A DNA stretch of 10,552 bases from Coemansia sp. RSA 922 (Eukaryota > Kickxellomycota > Kickxellomycetes > Kickxellales > Kickxellaceae), in assembly GCA_027577415.1 (NCBI GenBank), contig JANBQS010000908.1, forward strand, positions 1 through 10,552, given 5' to 3'. This document shows positions 1 through 7,500 of the stretch, one piece after another. Made by a program: the position numbers and the translations under genes. A model generated the notes under the pieces. It saw only the letters and a program-made list of their open reading frames with translations, made no database searches and was not told where the DNA came from. Position 1 is the stretch's first letter. Each line of letters opens with the position of its first letter.

Positions 1-365
1 GCCGGTCGACAGACTCAGAAACTGTGGCTTAGCACGCAACAAGCTGACTGCGCCCTCCATGTCCCCCATGTCCCTCCCCCCAGTCATTGGCTATTATCCT
101 TCCTTTCTCTTTTTTTTTTTCTCGCTTCTTTGTATCTTGCTTATGTATACTGCGCCATTATCACTTTTTTCCTCTTATAATTACGTTTGTCATTCAGGGA
201 GGTCTTATAGACCTAGTCTCGTTCGCATTTCGACATTTGTACAACTACTCTGATACTTTTTTTTGTCGGAATCGTATTTTTTTCAACTCCGCTCAGGCTG
301 ACCAAGCTCTTGAATTCCTTTTTGCCCTGTAATTTTTTATTTTCTGTCCAGGGGGAATTTAAGCA
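1..365 (+). promoter_or_regulatory. Upstream region of the polymerase eta gene
   Basis: I see no convincing gene here. The stretch has fungal promoter-like composition: an inverted CCAAT box (ATTGG at 86-90), an 11-base T run (110-120) inside a longer pyrimidine tract, and a TATA-like TATAATTA at 176-183. There is also an AGGGG stress-element-like site at 350-354, just before the start codon. These short matches are expected by chance at this length, so only the general role as upstream region is supported. Bases 1-60 could be the tail of a neighbouring transcript. Confidence 0.45.
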
Positions 366-3300
366 ATGACAGTCTCTGAGGCATACCGCTCGCTGGTCAT
401 CGAAGAGCTGGCGCGGAGCCGGGCTATCATACATATCGATATTGATTGTTTCTATTGCCAAGTCGGTAAGTCTACATGAGATCTGTAATGTTTGCACTAT
501 GATATTCCTCTCTGAACCCTTGGGGCTGGCGCTTAAAGAATAGAGGGCGCGAGCTTGGCGCTCTCTTGTGTCTAAGCCAGGTGGTTGCCACTCCCAATTT
601 ATGCAACAAGTCACTGAGCCTTTATGCTTCAATTTCCAATCATACATGACCGTGTAGAGCAGTTGCGGCTTGGAATTAGCCCTGATACGCCTTTAGCTGT
701 TCAGCAGTGGCAGGGATTGATTGCTGTCAACTATCCTGCGCGCGACCGAGGCGTAAAAAGGTAAGGATATCTTGGTTCTTTCTCTTTCTCCTTCTCTCTC
801 GGAATGGCAAAAAAAGACAATGTACTCCAATGCACATGTTGCGGACGTCACAGACAACCAGATTCCTTTCCCCCAACATGTACCCCTACTGACCAATGCA
901 AGCATTTGTCATGGTACCCCACCTTCCACATGCCTATCTGTAGATTGGACACGGTTGCAGAGGCTCGCGAAAAGTGTCCTGAAATCAAGTTTGTACATGT
1001 TGCCACGTTTACCGATTCTAGTCTGCCGGCTTACTACCCGTCACCCTCGGCCACCACGCACAAAGTCAGCTTGGATGAGTACCGACGTGCCAGTCGCAAA
1101 ATCATGGATGTGGTCAGACGGCTGTGCCCAACCATGAGCAAGGCTAGCATCGATGAGGCGTATCTTGATGTCTCTGAGATTGTCAAGCAAAATATTTTGC
1201 AGGACTTTGAGCGCGAGCAACTCGAATGGGCCAGCAGCGAGGAGACCGCGTGGGCTAACGACGTGCTTGCGGGCGCTGACACACTAACTGAGTCCGCTCT
1301 GATGCTACCAGTCCCCGTTGTACGGTGGGTTACAATGTCGCGCAAGGGCAAGGAGCGAGAGCCAGATAACGGGTCTTTGCCTGTTGCTACTGACTTTGGA
1401 ATTTTGGCAGGAAACGCTCCGCCGGTGAGCTGCAGCTGGGGTGACTTGCAGCTAAAGTACGCAGCTCAATTTGCCAGCCACGTGCGCAGCGTTATCTTTC
1501 AGGAACTGGGCTATATGTGCTCAGCCGGCATTGCTCACAATAAGCTGTTGGCTAAGATCGGCAGTGCCTTGAACAAGCCCAATGTACAGACCGTGTTCCT
1601 GCAATCCCAAGTCGAGCCCTTCATGTACACGTTCCCGCTATCCAACCTTCCATCCCTAGGCGGCAAGCTCGGCACACTGGTCGAGGCTGCCTTCGATGCA
1701 CATACTGCTGGAGATATTATGTCTTATACGGTCGATCAATTGGCGTTTAAATTGGGACAAGACCAAGCAGCTCTTGTCTATAACAAATGTCGTGCGATTG
1801 ACCACAGCGAGGTAGTTGATAAGAGCGAACCGCAGAGTCTGACGTCGACAAAAAACTTTATGCGCTATCCGATCTCCTCTTTGGCAAAGCTTGAGCGCTG
1901 GATATCTATGAACGGAACTGATTTGTGGATGCGCACTGCTGAGGAATGGGAGCTCCGCAATCGATGGCCCCGGTCGCTTACTATCGGCTATACGACAAAT
2001 GGCGCTGGTACGCGATCCAGAACAGTACCGTTTCCCTCGCGACATATACAGAGTATGAGTCATTCTCCTGACGCCATTGTAAACGCTGCGCGTACGTGCT
2101 TGGCAAAGATTGCCTCGGAAGGCGCGGGACACGATGGCTCAGGGGTGGATCTTTTCCCGCTTATATCGATATCGTTGTCGGCCAAATCCTTTCAGCGCGA
2201 GCTGGCAAACGCTGCCATGATGAAAAAGTGGCTAACCCCCAAGCCAAAGGACTCACAACTCGCGGCTATCGCTCATAACTCGATTGTTGCGACCAATTCC
2301 GCGCCATTGGAAGAGGAGCTGCTGTCGGCTGACGTGTCTGAATCGAGCGATGACGAGGATCAGGATAGCCGCTTGTATGAGGATGGAATGCCCGAACCCT
2401 GTTCCAGCGATGTAAGCTCTCCTGCTAGCAGCAACGATATGCACCATATTCCTGACCCGCCACCGCCGCCAGGCATGGTGCCCATGTTTGGCCTGACTGC
2501 TCACCAGGCGATACCCAGCATTTCGACCTTTGCAGACGTCAATCGACACACGCACCATCGTATGCCGCCACCAATGCCGCCCGGGCAGCCAGCAGGCGCT
2601 GCCCCGCCCTCGGCGATATACGCTCATCGACTGCTAGCTAACAGCGCCGATGCGCTTTCTGCGGCATCTACACCGCCACTGATCCCTAGCCGAAAGCAAC
2701 AGATGGGTGGCTCTGGATTTGAGGGTAGGTCTACCTTTGGAGATGGGTACATTGGCGCAGCATGGGCTGATAGCATGAGACCACCGCCACTTCTCCCGGC
2801 AGCTGGAGCGCATCAGGGACAGGACTTGGAATCGGATTATGACTCGAGTGACTCGGACCAGTCATGCTTAAAGACGCCGCAGGAGTCTGACTCTGAGGAT
2901 TGTGAGGTCGCCGAGAACGACCACGAAAGTGACTCGGATGGCGGTGACGCCGAAGTAGATGAAGAGAGTAGCGAGGACGGGGGCACGGGCAGCGACCAGA
3001 GTAGAGAAAGTGGCGTGGGAAGCAACCCCGTACATCGGAGAGACCTTGGCCGTACACCTGCTGAAACTGGTGCTAAACAAAGGAGAAGTCCAGAGAACAT
3101 TTACGGCCGGGGTGTGTCTAGTGGCGAGAGGCACCACAGCGACGAGAGCATAGACAACGAACCTGGTCCTCCTAGTCGAGCAACCACTGTGTCTTCGCGT
3201 CGACGGGCAGATGTTTATATTCAGCATAGCGCCGATTTGGAGAGTGCATCTCGCTACGGAGAAGGATACAAGCATATGAATATTGACCAGCATGATGACG

Positions 3301-4073
3301 GCAGCCTTGTCGTTGCTTCGCCCGAGGAGGCACCCAACAACAGTGGGGATGGCTTTATTCCACTGCTCATTGCTGCCACTCGTCGCAAGCGCGATATCCA
3401 GATCTTTAGGTTTCAGAATCCTGTCGATGCCCCTGATGGCGCCATCTCTGGAGTGAATTCTGCGGTCAACGCAAGCGGATCTCTACGCACGGGTGCTGTC
3501 AGCGCAATGGCGGGTACTAGTCGAGCAAACAGCAACCGACATAGCCGCAATAGTAGCGTGGGTAACAGCGTTGGCGCCGAGTCTTCGTTTATGGCCTCAG
3601 TGCGTAGCAGGCTTGAGGGTAACGCGGCTGCGGCGCCTATTGCCGAGGAAGATGACGGGGCCGAAGATGCGAGTGCTAGGGAGAAGATGGGTATGTGTAG
3701 CGTAGCCGATAACCTGTCTGATGAGAGCGATGATACTGATATGGTCTTGGATATCGCAGTCAACGCAATGATGGAGTCTATAAGCGCATCGCAGGCAGTT
3801 ATGCAAATTAGGTGTCCGCAGTGTGCGGATACGGAGCCAACGATATCCTCGCAAGAGTGGGAGACTCATCGAGATTGGCATATTGCCCGCTTCTTGCAAG
3901 AGAAAGAACTGCGGCATGACACGGTAGCACAGCAACTCCAGCGCGCTTTCCCCAAGGCTGACAGCGACAACTGTAGTAGTAGCGGGGATTCTGGGTGTCC
4001 GCGACCTGCTTCTAAAAAGGCAAAACTTGAACAGAAGCGTAGACAGCAGACCATTGGTGAAGCGTGGAAGTAA
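366..4073 (+). CDS. RAD30: DNA polymerase eta (Y-family translesion polymerase), 3 exons, 1110 aa
   Basis: Exons are 366-465, 658-760 and 944-4073; splicing joins them in one frame of 1110 codons plus stop. The family copies past UV cyclobutane dimers in the nucleus after recruitment by ubiquitinated PCNA. Exon 1 carries the first catalytic motif (HIDIDCFYCQ; D25 metal ligand, Y30 at the steric-gate position). Exon 2 carries Q50, Y59, R62 and R68, matching the nucleotide- and template-contacting residues Q38, Y52, R55 and R61 of the human enzyme. Exon 3 carries KVSLDEYRR, SIDEAYLD (D138, E139) and SAGIAHNKLLAKIGS (261-275). The little-finger domain runs to about residue 490. Residues 490-1020 are a low-complexity linker with acidic tracts (529-552, 697-761) and a proline run (571-577). 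A UBZ zinc finger and a PIP-like tail follow. At 1110 residues it is far longer than yeast Rad30 (632); the excess is the linker. The start at 366 is chosen because the first metal-binding motif follows at the usual distance. The intron-derived ATG at 804 would lose D25. Confidence 0.93.
466..657 (+). other. Intron 1 of the polymerase eta gene (192 nt)
   Basis: The donor is GTAAGT and the acceptor is GTGTAG. Splicing joins G|AG to give E34 and restores the family motif CQVEQLRLG exactly, so the boundaries are well supported. A possible branch site is CACTGAG at 612-618, about 40 bases before the acceptor. The intron has a GC-rich hairpin at 542-566 and stops in all three forward frames. Confidence 0.88.
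542..566 (+). repeat. GC-rich hairpin inside intron 1
   Basis: The arms AGAGGGCGC (542-550) and GCGCTCTCT (558-566) can form a 9-bp stem with one G-U wobble around a 7-base loop. It lies in the middle of intron 1, away from the splice sites. Whether it forms or matters is unknown. Confidence 0.5.
761..943 (+). other. Intron 2 of the polymerase eta gene (183 nt)
   Basis: The donor is GTAAGG and the acceptor is CTGTAG. Splicing joins AG|A to give R68, restoring the family order GVKRLDTVAEA. A near-consensus branch site TACTGAC lies at 887-893, with its A about 51 bases before the acceptor. If retained, the exon 2 frame stops at once (AGG TAA). The intron also contains a 25-base pure pyrimidine tract (776-800) close to the donor and an ATG at 804. 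From that ATG the frame stays open into exon 3, which makes the gene look intronless to an ORF finder. Confidence 0.88.
3807..3905 (+). other. UBZ ubiquitin-binding zinc finger of polymerase eta (residues about 1023-1055)
   Basis: The likely zinc ligands are C1025, C1028, H1043 and H1047, in a CPQC...HRDWH arrangement with a short helix after it. This C2H2 spacing followed by an Asp-Trp-His helix is typical of the polymerase eta UBZ, which binds ubiquitin on PCNA. This is inferred from the motif. It is the only clearly folded-looking element in the C-terminal 600 residues. Confidence 0.8.
4044..4067 (+). other. C-terminal PIP-like motif of polymerase eta
   Basis: The protein ends QQTIGEAWK just after a basic stretch (KKAK...KRR), which can serve as a nuclear localisation signal. 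Position and spacing (Q..I..xx at the extreme C-terminus) match the PCNA-interacting peptide of other polymerase eta proteins. However, the usual aromatic pair (FF, FY or YF) is Ala-Trp here. I read it as a diverged PIP box; binding is not shown. Confidence 0.5.
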
Positions 4074-4175
4074 GAAGGCTTTTTTTTTTGTTTACATGTT
4101 ATTGGGTGTTTTTTTTGCAATGTACTTGTGAGCTCTTCTAATATTGGAACTAAACCCTATGTACTACGTACTTAC

Positions 4176-4194
4176 CACATGTGAGCGATGTGAG
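4176..4194 (+). repeat. E-box palindrome overlapping a 7-bp direct repeat
   Basis: CACATGTG (4176-4183) is a perfect palindrome of the CANNTG E-box type bound by bHLH factors. It overlaps two copies of ATGTGAG (4179-4185 and 4188-4194) spaced one helical turn or slightly less apart (9-base period). TACGTA, a bZIP-like ACGT palindrome, lies just upstream at 4165-4170. All are about 320-350 bases before the transporter start. Confidence 0.35.
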
Positions 4195-4238
4195 TTCAAT
4201 TATTTTGGTGTGTTCAGAACCCATCAAAAACGCACTCA

Positions 4239-4252
4239 GCTTAGTAGTAAGC
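4239..4252 (+). repeat. Short inverted repeat in the ABC transporter promoter
   Basis: GCTTA (4239-4243) and TAAGC (4248-4252) are perfect inverted repeats around GTAG. The core TTAGTAGTAA resembles, but does not match, the Yap1-type TTAGTAA site known to control fungal ABCC genes. Binding is speculative. Confidence 0.3.
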
Positions 4253-4404
4253 AAACCCCACCCCCGCGGATGGCAAAGACATGAGCAATTAAGTGGAGAC
4301 TTTAAGGCCAAAGGAGCGCATGTTCTTTCTTCAAAGCGTTCTTTTCTCTTTTTTTATTGATGACGTAGAACACTTCCCTCCTTCCGCCAACTGTGGGGGA
4401 CACA

Positions 4405-4420
4405 CTTTTAAGTTTAAAAG
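4405..4420 (+). promoter_or_regulatory. AT-rich palindrome with TATA-like core before the ABC transporter
   Basis: CTTTTAA (4405-4411) and TTAAAAG (4414-4420) are perfect inverted arms around GT. The right arm includes TTTAAAA, a plausible TATA-like element about 95 bases before the ATG at 4515. The same TTTAAAA heptamer occurs in the pyrimidine-rich region at 10485-10491. Confidence 0.4.
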
Positions 4421-4514
4421 GAACGCCCACCGCTGGCCAGAAATCTTCTCTGTTCTTCACTCAATTTTTCTCCACTCCATTTCTTGGTCATTTAGTTGCT
4501 TATTGTGCTTTTCA

Positions 4515-7500
4515 ATGATTATCCAGGAATATTTTTATTATGCAACATCAGCGTTGCAGCGTTCTGCTCTTCCAGCTACCGATGCTGCCATCGTAGCCAT
4601 GTCGCTTTATGCGGTCCTATGCAACAAGACGCCATTGTCCAAGTGGCTTGGCAACATGCCATCTCTTCTAGCGTGTGCTGCGCTTGCTGCGCTTGCCATT
4701 CACTCATCTCTTGCTTGGACTGGCCTTCTCTATTCAACTGCCGTGCTCTTGTCAGTTGCTCTGTCTGCTTCGGCTACTGGCTACATTGGGTTCCAAGCAT
4801 TTCATCTATTGGGCATTTACCGAGCACTGAATGGTTCAAGTGAAGTGTGGAGTAGTGCAGTATGTGCTCTGTTACACGGAGTTCTCGTGCTGTCAAATCT
4901 CGATGCTTCTAGTAAATCCCTGCTACACCAAGTTTTTCAACAGTGCACCTATGCTCAAGAACGCTACCTCCACAAGCTGCAAAAACTGCGACAAGTTACA
5001 TTTGATGACCTATGGCCGCTTCCTGAGCGTTTCCAGCTGCGCACTGCCTACAGTGAGTTCAAACTCAACACCAACGAGTCATATTTTGTCGTACGTGCCA
5101 TTTTCCGCATGATGTGGTGCCCAATGATTCCAGTGTACATCGTCGGACTGCTGCTACAATTCCTATCTCTACTACGGATCAAGTTAAACAGTAACATTAT
5201 GCACAACGTCGAGGACTTGTCTAACTATAGCATGTATACGATTGTTACAGACGTTGCGCGCATTATGATCGTTCAATTATTGAATGACCAGCAGGGCTTA
5301 GTTCGTCGGTATGTTGAGAACGAAATGTCCAGAGCAAACAACGCTATTGACATTGAGATGTTCCGCTTGCCCCTGCAAAGGTTAGGGCTAAGGAATAAAT
5401 CATCTAGCTATTCATTTTCTAGTGTCTACCTGAGGCCCTTAATTGAGCTTCCGCAAAAGGTCGAACACCTACTCAGCTCACTCTTTTCTTTAGTCATGAC
5501 AGGATGGATGTTGTACAATCACATTGGTTACTATGTGATGATTGCGATTACTATGCCTCATCTGTCGAAGCTTGTTTATACTGGGCTAGAGCTGCTAATT
5601 GGAAGTGAGCGTAGTTGGAGTGAATCCAAAGACTCTACTAGCACTTGGTCAAACTTGCAAGATATAACCAAGGACATTAAGTCCATAAAGGTATTTGCTT
5701 GGGAGAAAATGTTTCCAAACTTATCACCCAAGCCATCTTCTATGTCCAGAAAAAAGCTTCCCTGGTATACTCCAATTATGCAACTTATTTGGGTTCTGCT
5801 AAACACATTTCACTCGCTTGTTAATAACTTGAGTGCACTTGCAACCATATACGCCTATTCTACTTCTACTATGGCTAATGTGGGTATGTCCAACGCCAAT
5901 ATACTTGAGACTACTTCTCTCATTGAAAAGTTGCAGAGTGATGTGGAATCAATTAGCAGCCGCTTATCTGGATTTAAATTCGTATTGCGGTCAAATAAAA
6001 ATGCGGAAACCATGCTTAAAGGCGACTATCTCGATTCTTTGCCTCATTCAGATGATATTTCAGAGGTTGGTCCATTGGTAGAAATGAACAATTGTAGCTT
6101 TACCTGGGGAAGCGGGAATAGCGCCAGAAATGTTCTTTCAGATGTTACACTTAATGCTGGGGCTGGAGAACTGGTGGCAATTGTTGGCAAAACTGGCGCT
6201 GGAAAGTCATCACTATTGCTGGCCATGTGCAGCGAAGTAGAAATGACACAAGGAACTGGAAAATTGGTTGGCAAAATCGCATACCTAGAACAGCAGCCGT
6301 GGATCATGAATGACACGCTGCGTGCAAATATTCTCTTTGGGCGTGAGTGTGACGAGGAATACTACTGGAAGGTGTTGAGTGCTTGTGCGCTTACAGATGA
6401 CTTGGATATGTGGCCAAAAGGCGATATGACGGTTATAGGTGAGAATGGCATGAACATTTCTGGTGGTCAGAGAGCTCGCCTAGCATTGGCTAGAACTGTG
6501 TATTCCAAGGCTGACATCTATTTCCTGGACGACCCTTTATCAGCAGTCGACGCCATTGTCAAACGCCATATTTTGGACAATATTATCTTGAGCACTGGAC
6601 TGTTGGGTGAAAAGCTGCGTTATGTCACTACCAATGCAGACAACATTTTGCCTCTATGCAATCAAGTCGCTACTGTGGATGATGGTCATGTCTCGGTCAA
6701 AGTACAGACACCCCGAGTTCACACTGCATATGAGTTTAAAGCCCAAACAAAGCCCAAACAGAAGAATGTCAGTAATGACAACAAAGAGCTACAGGCAACA
6801 CCGGCTTCAACATCCGAAGGTACGCGTATTGATAGTACCACTGACGAGAGCAATGATTTGATAGCCAGTACTAGTGATGCGTCTAAACCGCCAAAGCAGT
6901 GGTCACACTGGAGTAATGCCTTGTATGCTATTCGCATTTGTGGGTTTCCAGTGGTTGCAACTGCTGTACTGACAATGATGTTTGATAGGATATCAGCAGC
7001 AATACTTGATATGTACAAGCATGATGTGTTAAGAGCCAACACCAATCCTAGTACGGCTGACAGCAATGCAATACTTGCATATATTGGAGTAACAACATTG
7101 AGCCACTTATCCAGTACCCTAATATGGAGTATTCAGATACATATTGAAAGTGCTTTGATTAATGACAAGTTTGAGCAAAAAGTCGGCAACCGTCTCATTA
7201 GAGGTCTGCTGTTTGCGCCATTGTCATACTTCGAAAGTAAGCAAAATAGTGATATTCGCAACGATCATACTACGGCAATCAGAACATTTACCAGTAGCGC
7301 ATATGACTATTTATCATATAGTGGTGGAGATGCTGTATCCGCCCTCTTGTTGATATATCGAATTGCAAAGTCTTCCCCTTGGCTTCTTGCCTGTGTTCCG
7401 CTGTTTTGGTTGGTGTCCCATGTGATGAAATCCATTTTTGATTCATTAAATAAGCGGTTAGGTGAGTTGGACCAGGAAGAAAAGAAAGATCATGATCAGG

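Larger units (their letters stand above)
4074..4514 (+). promoter_or_regulatory. Intergenic region: 3' end of polymerase eta and promoter of the ABC transporter
   Basis: The first part has T runs of 10 (4080-4089) and 8 (4109-4116) bases directly after the polymerase stop, fitting a 3' UTR and polyadenylation region. The middle (4161-4252) holds several short palindromes and a direct repeat. A C-rich run lies at 4256-4267. Next come a TATA-like TTTAAAA (4413-4419) and a pyrimidine-rich stretch (about 4440-4490) leading into the chosen ATG at 4515. No stop interrupts the transporter frame back to 4293, so part of this could in principle be coding; the promoter-like elements argue against it. 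Confidence 0.5.

Noticed and set aside
213..647. 144-residue open frame on the - strand opposite the polymerase eta 5' end
   Set aside because: It covers the promoter, exon 1 and intron 1 of a confident gene, has no recognisable domain and looks like a shadow frame.
804..943. Cys/His-rich 47-residue N-terminus read as a zinc-finger domain on the polymerase
   Set aside because: It lies in intron 2. Clean donor, acceptor and branch sites plus restored family sequence show it is normally removed. It is kept only as a possible alternative start in the findings.
2253..3293. Several - strand open frames opposite the polymerase linker
   Set aside because: Repetitive Ser/Asp/Pro codons on the + strand give long stop-free antisense frames. 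The products are low-complexity and match no family.
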